The position numbers were made by a program, and so were the translations under genes. From NCBI GenBank assembly GCA_965203135.1, contig CBDBBO010000001.1, positions 1,426,001 through 1,490,000 of the forward strand: a stretch of 64,000 nucleotides of DNA, written 5' to 3'. Below, piece by piece: positions 15,112 through 22,840 of the stretch. Numbering within the stretch: position 1 is the first letter of the stretch; each line of letters opens with the position of its first letter. A model generated the notes under the pieces. It had not been told where the DNA came from. It ran no database searches and was given only the letters and a program-made list of their open reading frames with translations. This stretch comes from CATOSD01 sp965203135 (GTDB taxonomy: Bacteria; Chloroflexota; Dehalococcoidia; Lucifugimonadales; CATOSD01).

Positions 15112-15981
15112 ATGACCCGCATCCACGTCCTCGGCGCCGGCACCCCGACGCCCACGCCCACCCGCTTCGGCTCGTCGTTCGTCCTCCAGACCGGCGACGA
15201 CAAGCTGATGATAGACTGCGGCCCCGCCGCTACCGCCAAGCTGGTCCAGGCCGGCCTCTGGCCAACCGACGTCGACTACCTCTTCTTCACCCACCACCAC
15301 TTCGACCACGACGTCGACTACCCTTGCTTCCTGCTGTGCCGCTGGGACCAGAGCATCGGCAAAGAAAACCGCCTGCAGGTGTTCGGCCCCACGCTCACCG
15401 AGCAGCTCACCCACCGCATTCTGGACGAGCGCGACGGCGCCTTCTCCCACGACTGGATCGCTCGCGTCAACCACCCGCTCAGCCAGCAGGTGTACGTGAA
15501 CAGGGGAGGCGCGCTCCCGCGCAAGCCGCCCGACGTGCTTGCCAGGGACGTCGGCCCCGGCAGGGTGTTCTCCGGCGCCGACTGGCAGGTCACCGCCGCC
15601 CCTGCCGAGCACGTCCAACCCTACCTCGACTCGCTCGCCTACCGCGTCGACACCCCCGACGGCAGCGTCGTATTCACCGGCGATACCCAGCCCTGCGACT
15701 CCGTGCGCGACCTCGCCAGGGACGCCGACCTGATGCTGTGCATGTGCTGGGACGACCAGGAGCGCATGAACGACGTCGGCGAAGCCGGCGGCCAGTGCGG
15801 CACCACCGGCGCGGCCGAGCTCGCCCAGGCCGCGGGCGTCAAGACGCTCGCCCTCGTGCACGTCGGCCCGCACCTCTCCCAGCACCCTGCCATGGAGAAA
15901 GGCATCGGAGACGTCAAGCGCATCTACGACGGCAGGCTCATCTTCGCCGACGAGCTAATGTCCTTCGACGTCCGGGCCTAG
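15112..15981 (+). CDS. MBL-fold hydrolase (RNase Z/AtsA-like group)
   Basis: 289 residues, ATG with an AAGGAG box. It starts with the TRIHVLGAGTPTPTP strand-loop typical of the RNase Z/AtsA/PhnP branch. The metal site THHHFDHD is at residues 60-67; the later SVVFTGDTQPCD and a histidine in ALVHVGPH supply further ligands. It lacks a recognisable exosite for tRNA, so it is more likely a small-molecule phosphodiesterase or lactonase than true RNase Z. It is the third gene of the operon with the amidase pair. Confidence 0.88.
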   Translation: MTRIHVLGAGTPTPTPTRFGSSFVLQTGDDKLMIDCGPAATAKLVQAGLWPTDVDYLFFTHHHFDHDVDYPCFLLCRWDQSIGKENRLQVFGPTLTEQLTHRILDERDGAFSHDWIARVNHPLSQQVYVNRGGALPRKPPDVLARDVGPGRVFSGADWQVTAAPAEHVQPYLDSLAYRVDTPDGSVVFTGDTQPCDSVRDLARDADLMLCMCWDDQERMNDVGEAGGQCGTTGAAELAQAAGVKTLALVHVGPHLSQHPAMEKGIGDVKRIYDGRLIFADELMSFDVRA

Positions 15982-16047
15982 TCCATTCCCCCTCGCAGTG
16001 GGAAGGGCCTGCCCTGAGTCTGCCGAATGGGTTAGGATGGGAGTGAG
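15981..16047. repeat. Composite dispersed repeat
   Basis: CCTCGCAGTGGGAAGGGCCT, then GCCCTGAGTCTGCCGAATGG, then GTTAGGATGGGAGTGAGG: the hairpin repeat with an inserted CCTGCCCTGAGC unit, as at 48078 and 60460. Confidence 0.65.
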
Positions 16048-16072
16048 GCCCTACGCGGCGCGGGAAACGGAC

Positions 16073-16210
16073 CTAGTCGCCGCCTCCTATGGATTCGATG
16101 TAGTTGCCGATCTTCAGAACCAGCACGAAGACACCCACCGAAACCAGCAGCGCGCCTACGGCCACCGTGAGGCCCGAAAAGGCTGTGATCAACATTACTG
16201 TGTCCGACAC
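16073..16210 (-). CDS. Small single-helix membrane peptide
   Basis: 45 residues from a GTG at 16210 that has GGAGGAGG 7 nt upstream, a strong ribosome-binding site that decides the start. One long hydrophobic helix covers most of the chain (about residues 5-34), followed by KIGNYIESIGGGD. It is divergent from pstS. No family is recognised. Longer upstream starts in this frame lack a comparable site. Confidence 0.6.
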   Translation of the reverse strand: MSDTVMLITAFSGLTVAVGALLVSVGVFVLVLKIGNYIESIGGGD

Positions 16211-16432
16211 TTCAACACCTCCTCCAAGTTGACCTTGCCCGTTTCCGGCGCAAGGGATACATGTATCGTGGCTATCCCACAACGAGGCCAACGTTATCAC
16301 AGCGGAAGTAGCGTCGCAAACGCGCCCCCCTCTCGGCCTGCGCCCGACCGCTCTTGAAAACGCCGCACATCCGCGCCAATCTCCGCTCGACCAGCTCCTT
16401 CGCCCCCGCCGGCGCGACCGCGTAACCGGCCC

Positions 16433-16486
16433 TTAACGATTCGTTAAAGATACGTTCATTGGGAGTTCACCTGCGTGCGCTACTCT
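16433..16486 (+). promoter_or_regulatory. Pho box (four direct repeats) and -10 of the pst operon
   Basis: Four hexamers occur at exact 11-bp spacing: TTAACG (16433), TTAAAG (16444), TTCATT (16455), TTCACC (16466). This matches the known PhoP/PhoB operator layout (TT-A-A-like hexamers, N5 gaps, 11-bp period). TACTCT at 16481-16486 is a plausible -10. The operon would thus be induced by phosphate starvation. Confidence 0.8.
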
Positions 16487-16525
16487 TGCGCCAGGCAACA
16501 CCGCAATGGGGGTATCGGACTGGCA

Positions 16526-17602
16526 ATGAGAACGGTACGACAATCGAAAACACGCTTCACGCTGCCCGCCCTCGTCGGAGCGCTGGCCCTCTCGCTTCTG
16601 GCGTTCGCGCTCGCCTGCGGCAGCGACGACTGGGCCTCCGCGCCCGGCTCGCAGACCGCGCCAGACCAGTCCGCCCAGCTCACCGGCCAGATAGCCATTG
16701 CCGGCTCCAGCACGGTCTTCCCCATCAGCGAGGCCGTGGCCGAGGAGTTCAGTATCGCCAACTCCGGCATGCGTGTTAACGTCGCGTCCACCGGCACGGG
16801 CGCCGGAGGCCGCGCCATGTGCGCCGGCGAAATCCAGGTGTGGAACGCATCCCGCCCCGTCACTGACTCCGAGCTTGAGACCTGCGCCGAGAACGGCATC
16901 GAGGTCATCGAGCTCCCCGTCGCGTTCGACGCCCTGTCGGTAGTGGTGAGCCCGGAGAACGACTGGGCGCAGTGCCTCACCGTCGACGAGCTGGAGACCA
17001 TCTTCGGCCCCGACGCGCAGGGCACGATAACCAACTGGAGGCAGGTGCGGAACGGTTTCCCGGATCAGGGTCTCAGGATATACGGGCCCTCGACTGCGTC
17101 GGGAACGTTCGACTACTTCACCGAGGCGATCATGGGCGAGGCCGGCGCGCACCGCGGCGACCTGGACCTGGCGACCGAAGAGGACCCGCTTATAGCGAGC
17201 GGCGTGAACGGCACGCGGGGCGGCATCGGCTACTTCGGCCTGGCGTACCTCGAGCAGTACCGCGATCTGGTGCAGGCCGTAGAGGTTGTGAACCCCGGTA
17301 CCGGCGAGTGTGTGGAGCCGTCGTCCGCGAGTGTGGCGAATGGGCAGTACATCCCGCTGGCGCGGCCCATCTTCATCTACGCGCGGCTCGACCACGTAGT
17401 CGAGCGCCCCGAGGTGGCGGCGTTCGTGGACTTCTACCTGGACGAGGCTGGCACGCTCTCCGGCGAGGTCGGCTACGTGGCCCTCCCCGAGAGCGCCTAC
17501 CAGTGGGGCAAGAACAGGGTGGCGAACCGGACCACCGGCTCGGTGTTCAACACCATTGCCGCCGGCACGCCGCTCTCGGAGGCCCTGGAAAGGGTGAACT
17601 AG
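16526..17602 (+). CDS. pstS: Phosphate ABC transporter substrate-binding lipoprotein PstS
   Basis: 358 residues from the ATG at 16526. An earlier in-frame ATG at 16475 would lie before the predicted transcription start, so it was not used. The lipobox is FALAC (Cys31). IAIAGSSTVFPISEAVAEEF is the PstS phosphate-binding N-terminus; STGTGAGGRAMCAGEIQVWNASR and GPSTASGTFDYFTEAI supply the other binding loops. It captures phosphate outside the membrane for PstCA. First gene of pstSCAB-phoU, preceded by a Pho box. Confidence 0.93.
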   Translation: MRTVRQSKTRFTLPALVGALALSLLAFALACGSDDWASAPGSQTAPDQSAQLTGQIAIAGSSTVFPISEAVAEEFSIANSGMRVNVASTGTGAGGRAMCAGEIQVWNASRPVTDSELETCAENGIEVIELPVAFDALSVVVSPENDWAQCLTVDELETIFGPDAQGTITNWRQVRNGFPDQGLRIYGPSTASGTFDYFTEAIMGEAGAHRGDLDLATEEDPLIASGVNGTRGGIGYFGLAYLEQYRDLVQAVEVVNPGTGECVEPSSASVANGQYIPLARPIFIYARLDHVVERPEVAAFVDFYLDEAGTLSGEVGYVALPESAYQWGKNRVANRTTGSVFNTIAAGTPLSEALERVN

Positions 17603-18541
17603 TTGGCGACAATCTCCGCCTCCAGGAGCAATAGCGACAGGTGGCGGAGGAACCGCCTCTCTCACAAGGTGCGGGAGGCGGTTGTCCTCTCCTTCTTATT
17701 CCTGTGCGCACTGCTCTCCGTCATAACCACGGTGGGCATCGTGGTCACGCTGCTCAGCGAGGCGGTGCCCTTCTTCGGCAAGGTATCGCTGCTGTCGTTC
17801 CTGACGGGCACCACTTGGACTCCACTGTTCGCCGAGAAGCACTTTGGCGCGCTGCCGCTGCTGTCGGCGACGGCGCTCATAGCCGTGCTCGCGATGTCGG
17901 TGGCCTTCCCCATTGGACTGCTGACCGCGCTGTACCTTAGCGAGTACGCGCCGGAGAGGGTGCGCGCGGTGGTCAAGCCCGCGCTGGAGGTGCTGGCGGG
18001 CATTCCCACGGTGGTCTATGGCTACTTCGCCTTTATCTTCATCGCGCCCAACATAGTAGAGATCCTGTTTGACCCTGAAACCCCCTTCACTGCGCTGGCC
18101 GCGTCGCTCGCTATGGGCATACTGCTGATACCCATGGTGGCGTCGCTCAGCGAGGACGCAATACGCGCCGTTCCCACTTCGCTGCGCGAGGGCGCATTCG
18201 CGCTCGGCTCTAACCGCTTCCAGGTGTCCACGCGCGTCGTGGTGCCCGCCGCCCTCTCCGGCATAATGGCGTCCGGGCTGCTCTCGCTCGCTCGCGCCGT
18301 GGGCGAAACGATGATAGTGACCATCGCGGCGGGAAACGTACCCAACCTGTCCATAAACCCGATCGAGGGCATGCAGACCATGACCGCCTACATAATGCAG
18401 GTGGCCACGGGCGACACGCCACGCGGCACCATCGAATACCAGAGCATATTCGCCATAGGCTCGCTGCTGTTCGTCTTCACGCTGGGAATCAACCTGCTGG
18501 CGCAGTCTCTCCTGGGCCGCTTCAGGGAGGTGTACGATTGA
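17603..18541 (+). CDS. pstC: Phosphate ABC transporter permease PstC
   Basis: 312 residues, TTG start directly after the pstS stop. Six hydrophobic segments; the EAA-type cytoplasmic loop is REGAFALGSNRFQVSTRVVVP. TTWTPLFAEKHFGALPLLSAT is the periplasmic region typical of PstC. Forms the inner-membrane channel with PstA. The stop overlaps the pstA start (TTGA). Confidence 0.93.
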   Translation: MATISASRSNSDRWRRNRLSHKVREAVVLSFLFLCALLSVITTVGIVVTLLSEAVPFFGKVSLLSFLTGTTWTPLFAEKHFGALPLLSATALIAVLAMSVAFPIGLLTALYLSEYAPERVRAVVKPALEVLAGIPTVVYGYFAFIFIAPNIVEILFDPETPFTALAASLAMGILLIPMVASLSEDAIRAVPTSLREGAFALGSNRFQVSTRVVVPAALSGIMASGLLSLARAVGETMIVTIAAGNVPNLSINPIEGMQTMTAYIMQVATGDTPRGTIEYQSIFAIGSLLFVFTLGINLLAQSLLGRFREVYD

Positions 18542-19434
18542 GCGCGCGGGCGCGGCCGAGCGAGCGGCAACCGTTCGGACAGCGGTCCAGGATAACCCGC
18601 AAGGCGTCGTCCGTGGCGTTCGCCGCCCTCGCCATCGGCGCGACCGCGTTCGGCGTGGCCGCGCTCGCGCTGCTTTTGTTCGACATCGCGCGCGACGGCG
18701 TGCCGGGCGTGACCTGGGACTTCCTCACAAGCTTTCCCTCTCGCAAGCCGGAGGAGGCAGGCGTGAAGCCGGCGCTGCTGGGCACGCTGTGGGTGATGGG
18801 CTTCACAGCCGTGTTTTCCATACCCTTAGGCGTGGGCGCCGCCATCTACCTGGAAGAATTCGCTCCACGCAACTGGCTTACCCGCCTTATCGAGATCAAC
18901 ATCAGCACGCTGGCCGGTGTGCCGTCGGTGGTGTACGGTCTGCTGGGACTCGCGCTGTTCGTCTATGGCGCGAACATGGGGCCGAGCATACTCGCCGCCG
19001 CCTGCACGCTCGCGCTGCTCATTCTGCCTATAATCATAGTCGCAAGTCGAGAGGGACTGCGCTCCGTGCCCCTCTCCACGCGCGAGGCGGCCATGGCGCT
19101 GGGCGCGACCAAGTGGCAGGCAATATGGCATCAGGTGCTGCCCGCCGGAATGCCCGCCGTGCTTACCGGCGTCATACTCGCGCTGGGCAGGGCCATCGGC
19201 GAGACCGCGCCCCTCATCGTGATAGGCGCCTTCACCTCCGTATTCTTCGTCCCCACAAGCCCGATGGACTCCTTCACGGTGCTGCCCATCCAGATATTCA
19301 GCTGGATTTCACGACCGGTGCGAGCCTTTCAGGAGAACGCCGCAGCGGGCATAGTGGTCCTGCTCGTGGTGCTGTTGTTGCTCAACAGCGTTGCCGTAGC
19401 GCTGCGGCATATGTATGGTAAGAGGAGCCAATAA
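18538..19434 (+). CDS. pstA: Phosphate ABC transporter permease PstA
   Basis: 298 residues, TTG start overlapping the pstC stop. Six membrane segments. The EAA loop is TREAAMALGATKWQAIWHQV followed by LPAGMPAVLTGVILALGRAI. GETAPLIVIGA is the conserved segment of PstA. DFLTSFPSRKPEEAGVKPAL is the usual periplasmic loop. Partner of PstC; the stop overlaps the pstB ATG by 1 nt (TAATG). Confidence 0.93.
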   Translation: MSARARPSERQPFGQRSRITRKASSVAFAALAIGATAFGVAALALLLFDIARDGVPGVTWDFLTSFPSRKPEEAGVKPALLGTLWVMGFTAVFSIPLGVGAAIYLEEFAPRNWLTRLIEINISTLAGVPSVVYGLLGLALFVYGANMGPSILAAACTLALLILPIIIVASREGLRSVPLSTREAAMALGATKWQAIWHQVLPAGMPAVLTGVILALGRAIGETAPLIVIGAFTSVFFVPTSPMDSFTVLPIQIFSWISRPVRAFQENAAAGIVVLLVVLLLLNSVAVALRHMYGKRSQ

Positions 19435-20276
19435 TGGCAACTTTGAATCTGAGGAAGCCCACCTTGAGAAGTGCGGAAACGCGCGAAGCGCCGCCGCAGA
19501 CGTCGCGCGGTGGCGACTACGTGATGGAGATCGAGGACCTCAGCGCCTACTACGGCGACGTCCTTGCCATCAAGAACATCAACCTCGCCATGCGCCGTAA
19601 CAGCATCACCGCCGTCATCGGCCCCTCCGGCTGCGGCAAGAGCACGCTCGTGCGCTGCCTCAACCGCATGCACGAACTGGTGCCCGGCGGACGGATCGAG
19701 GGCAGCATCCTCTTTAACGGTGAGGACATCAACGCCCCGACCGTGGACCCCGTTGAGCTTCGTAGCACCATAGGTATGGTGTTCCAGAAGCCAAACCCCT
19801 TCCCCAAGTCCATCTTCGACAACGTCGCCTTCGGGCTGCGCATCAACGGCTACAGGGGCGACATTGCCGAAGCTGTGGAGCGCTCGCTGCGTCAGGCCGC
19901 CCTCTGGGACGAGGTGAAAGACCGGCTCAAGCGCAGCGCCCTCGCCCTGTCCGGCGGTCAGCAGCAGAGGCTCTGCATCGCACGCGCCATCGCCGTCGAG
20001 CCCGAGGTGGTCCTCATGGACGAGCCCTGCTCGGCGCTCGACCCCATTGCCACCCTCGCCATCGAGGACCTCATCCGCGAGCTGCGCGAGAGCTACACAA
20101 TCGCCATCGTCACCCACAACATGCAGCAGGCCGCCAGGGTCTCCGACGAAACGGCCTTCCTGATGGTCGATGAGGACCGCGCCGGCTTCCTGGTCGAGTT
20201 CGATTCCACCGAGCGCATCTTCACCAACCCCAGCCACCAGCAGACCGAGGCCTACATAACCGGACGCTTCAGCTAA
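19434..20276 (+). CDS. pstB: Phosphate ABC transporter ATPase PstB
   Basis: 280 residues. Walker A GPSGCGKST, Q-loop GMVFQKPNPFPKSIFDNVAF (diagnostic for PstB), signature LSGGQQQRLCIARA, Walker B VVLMDEPCSALDP, switch His in VTHNMQQAARV. The N-terminal 30 residues before MEIEDLSAYYGD are an extra tail rich in Arg and Thr; an internal ATG there (19524) could be the real start. Powers phosphate uptake. Confidence 0.95.
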   Translation: MATLNLRKPTLRSAETREAPPQTSRGGDYVMEIEDLSAYYGDVLAIKNINLAMRRNSITAVIGPSGCGKSTLVRCLNRMHELVPGGRIEGSILFNGEDINAPTVDPVELRSTIGMVFQKPNPFPKSIFDNVAFGLRINGYRGDIAEAVERSLRQAALWDEVKDRLKRSALALSGGQQQRLCIARAIAVEPEVVLMDEPCSALDPIATLAIEDLIRELRESYTIAIVTHNMQQAARVSDETAFLMVDEDRAGFLVEFDSTERIFTNPSHQQTEAYITGRFS

Positions 20277-20289
20277 CTGACACAACAAG

Positions 20290-20363
20290 CCTCCTCTCCC
20301 TTGACGGGAGAGTGCCAAGAGTCCCCTCTCCCTTGATCGGAGAGGGTTAGGGTGAAAAGAGAG
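20290..20363. repeat. Hairpin repeat, CTCTCCCTTGACGGGAGAG class
   Basis: Two units in tandem: CCTCTCCCTTGACGGGAGAG and CCTCTCCCTTGATCGGAGAG, followed by GGTTAGGGTGA. It fills the gap between pstB and phoU and could act as a transcript-stabilising hairpin. Confidence 0.65.
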
Positions 20364-20373
20364 GTCAGCCGCC

Positions 20374-21045
20374 ATGGCGAGAGTAGGATTCAGTAATGAC
20401 CTGAGAGATCTGCAGGACGAGTTACTCGTGCTTGCCAACATGGTCGAAAAGGCCATCGCCCGCTCGCTCGACGCCCTGAAGAACCGCGACCTCGCGCTAT
20501 CGGAAGAGGTCGTCCGCGACGACGACGTTATCGACCTCAAGCGCATGGAGCTGGAGGAGCGCTGCATCGACCTCATCGCCACGCAGCAGCCGCTCGCCGG
20601 CGACCTCCGCGTGATCATCACCGTGCTCCACATGTCCGTGGAGCTGGAGCGCATCGGCGACTACGCCGAGGGCATTGCAAAGATAAGCCTGATGATGGGC
20701 AACGAGCCGCCCCTCAAACCCCTCATAGACATTCCCCGTATGGCCGACAAGGCCACCGATATGCTCCGCCGCAGCCTCGACTCCTTCGTCAACCGCGACG
20801 TGGACCTGGCCAAGGCCGTATGCGAAGACGACGACGAGGTGGACGCGCTCTACGAGCAGGTGTACAGGGAACTGCTTACCTATATGATGGCATCGCCCGC
20901 GGCCATCCAGCGCGCGACCTTCCTGCTGTGGGTGGCCCACGACCTGGAACGGATAGCGGACCGCACCACCAACATCGCCGAGCAGGTGATCTACATGGTC
21001 ACCGGCGACTTCACGCAGGCGAACGCCAGGGTCTCGACCTACTGA
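20374..21045 (+). CDS. phoU: Phosphate signalling regulator PhoU
   Basis: 223 residues. Two PhoU three-helix repeats. The first contains LVLANMVEKAIARSLDALKN and VRDDDVIDLKRMELEERC, with HMSVELERIGDYAEGIAK. The second contains MLRRSLDSFVNRDVDLAKAV and CEDDDEVDALYEQV, with VAHDLERIADRTTNIAEQVI. The E/DxxxD and ERIxD clusters bind metal ions. It links the Pst transporter to the PhoR kinase and represses the regulon when phosphate is plentiful. Last gene of the operon; no phoB/phoR is seen in the window. Confidence 0.95.
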   Translation: MARVGFSNDLRDLQDELLVLANMVEKAIARSLDALKNRDLALSEEVVRDDDVIDLKRMELEERCIDLIATQQPLAGDLRVIITVLHMSVELERIGDYAEGIAKISLMMGNEPPLKPLIDIPRMADKATDMLRRSLDSFVNRDVDLAKAVCEDDDEVDALYEQVYRELLTYMMASPAAIQRATFLLWVAHDLERIADRTTNIAEQVIYMVTGDFTQANARVSTY

Positions 21046-21055
21046 CGCCGCGTTC

Positions 21056-21892
21056 CTACTCGAACGCCCGCCACACCAGCAGCACGCCGACGACCACCAG
21101 CACGGCGCCCATCGAGCCTATCAGCGTGTTCAGGCTGGCCCGGCCCGTGTACTTCGCGCCAATGTAGCTGCCCACCATCGCGGCGGCGCCCATACACCCC
21201 AGCAGCGGATAGTCCACCTCGCCCTGCACCGCGTGCCCGACGAATCCGAGCGCACCCAGGAAGAAGCCTATAAACAGGTTGGTGCCCGCCGCTATTCGTG
21301 GGTTTATCTTCAAAATGCGTATCAGCGCCGGCAGCCGTATGCTGCCCAGTATCAGCCCGACCGCGCCGCCCAACAGCCCGACGCCCAGGCCAATTCCCGC
21401 CTCCGCGGCGATCCTGTTGCGGCTGAAAATCCCCGGCGACCCCTCCAGGTCCGCGCCGAACAGGTGCTGGCTACCCGAGTCGCGCCGGTTGCGCACCATG
21501 ATGAAGAACTCTATGCCCTGCCAGCCCACCAGCACGCCCGCCAGGAACAACAGAACGCCCTCGTCCACGAGGTCGCTCGCGAACCCGCCGGCGAACGCAC
21601 CCACGAACGCGGGCACGCCCATGAACAGCACCACCCGCATGTCCACCCGCCCCTCCCGAAAGTGCCGTATCGCCCCGGTCAGCGACGCCAAGCTGCTGAC
21701 CAGAATGTTGGTGCCCCCGGCGATGGGCGCCGCCATGCCGATAAGCAGCATAGCCGGAAGCCGCATCGTTCCCAGCGCCAGGCCGACGAACCCGCCCAGC
21801 AGCCCCACGCCGAACGAAACCACCGTCAGCAGCGCCACCTGCCAGACCAGCATGTCCGAGGGCAGTCCGAACTCGTTAAGCGGCAAATCCAT
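21056..21892 (-). CDS. TauE/SafE-family membrane permease (sulfite exporter-like)
   Basis: 278 residues from the ATG at 21892; another ATG at 21901 is equally possible, and the frame stays open much further upstream without a convincing start. Two homologous halves of about four helices each: FGVGLLGGFVGLALGTMRLP and then GVGLLGGAVGLILGSIRLPA, the repeated Gly-rich motif of the TauE/SafE (DUF81) family. AGTNLFIGFFLGALGFVGH is in the second half. Members export sulfite, sulfoacetate or other anions or are of unknown substrate. Convergent with phoU; the genes are 10 bp apart. Confidence 0.85.
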   Translation of the reverse strand: MDLPLNEFGLPSDMLVWQVALLTVVSFGVGLLGGFVGLALGTMRLPAMLLIGMAAPIAGGTNILVSSLASLTGAIRHFREGRVDMRVVLFMGVPAFVGAFAGGFASDLVDEGVLLFLAGVLVGWQGIEFFIMVRNRRDSGSQHLFGADLEGSPGIFSRNRIAAEAGIGLGVGLLGGAVGLILGSIRLPALIRILKINPRIAAGTNLFIGFFLGALGFVGHAVQGEVDYPLLGCMGAAAMVGSYIGAKYTGRASLNTLIGSMGAVLVVVGVLLVWRAFE

Positions 21893-22070
21893 GGCGCGCA
21901 TTCTACCCTGTCCGCGGTGCCGCCGCATCATTTCGGAGTGGCTGAATCCGAAACTACGGCAGAGGTTACTCCTTGGAGTGCGTTGACTGAACGCATCCGT
22001 CGGCATATTCTTGAACGGCATCCGAAAGCGCCGCCGCGCACGGGCCGCAATGGGAAAGGCGATTCTGAGT

Positions 22071-22493
22071 ATGGTCATCAACACCGACTTCCTGGTCCGA
22101 TGCGTCAACACGCTGGAAGCGGCTTTCGACCACCTTCAGACAATGGAACCTTCGGACTCCGTCTACGAAATCTACCGGGCCGCGTCAGTGAAAGAGTTTG
22201 AGCTCGTCCTGGAGCAATCGGGCAGCCTGCTCAAAAAGCGGCTGCGACCCTACTTTGCGAGCAATAGACAGGTTGACCGGCTGACCTTTAGGAACACATT
22301 CAGGCACGCGGCCAGGCACGGACTCATCTCCGCCGCGGCCTGCGAGCGGTGGCTCGAGTACCAGGACGCCAGGAACGACACCGCCCATCAATACGGCGAG
22401 GGATTCGCGGAGACTACTCTAAAGCTGCTCCCACAATTCATTGCCGACGCCAGGGAACTGGAGATTGTGGTACGGGAGCAACCGGATGACTGA
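22071..22493 (+). CDS. hepT: HEPN-domain toxin, HepT-like
   Basis: 140 residues from ATG 22071 (upstream in-frame starts at 22011 and 22050 are possible). All-helical HEPN protein of the HI0074/HepT group. The motif RNDTAHQY (Arg101, His106, Tyr108) exactly fits RX4HXY, the RNase catalytic site plus the tyrosine that is adenylylated in studied HepT toxins. The next gene is its MNT partner and overlaps by 8 nt. Acts as a ribonuclease toxin when unmodified (family knowledge). Confidence 0.85.
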   Translation: MVINTDFLVRCVNTLEAAFDHLQTMEPSDSVYEIYRAASVKEFELVLEQSGSLLKKRLRPYFASNRQVDRLTFRNTFRHAARHGLISAAACERWLEYQDARNDTAHQYGEGFAETTLKLLPQFIADARELEIVVREQPDD

Positions 22494-22812
22494 CCGTCTC
22501 GACCTGCCGCGTCGCCACCGGGAACTGCTCGAAGAACTGCTTAAGGACCACGTGCCCGACGCCGAAGTGTGGGCATTCGGCAGTCGTGTCAGCGGGGAGA
22601 GCCACGAGGCCAGTGACCTGGACCTCGTGATTCGCGGCCCAATGCTGGAACCGCTGGGCGCGGAGCTTATGCACCTGGTAGATGCGCTCGATGACTCAGG
22701 CATACCGATTCTTGTTGAGGTGCTTGATTGGGCAAGGTTGCCGGAGAGTTTCCACAGGGAGATCCAGCGGGACTACGTGGTAGTACAGCGTCAGCCGGTC
22801 CAACGCGGCTGA
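22486..22812 (+). CDS. mntA: MNT-type nucleotidyltransferase antitoxin, MntA-like
   Basis: 108 residues from the ATG at 22486, 8 nt inside the end of hepT. The minimal nucleotidyltransferase signature GSX10DXD is present: Gly32-Ser33 and Asp44-Leu-Asp46 (FGSRVSGESHEASDLDLVIR). MNT antitoxins attach AMP units to a tyrosine of their HEPN partner and so block its RNase activity. A third acidic residue is likely in LVEVLDWARLP. Coupled translation with the toxin supports the pairing. Confidence 0.86.
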   Translation: MTDRLDLPRRHRELLEELLKDHVPDAEVWAFGSRVSGESHEASDLDLVIRGPMLEPLGAELMHLVDALDDSGIPILVEVLDWARLPESFHREIQRDYVVVQRQPVQRG

Positions 22813-22840
22813 CACCTACATTAGCTTACCGGCTGAGCAA

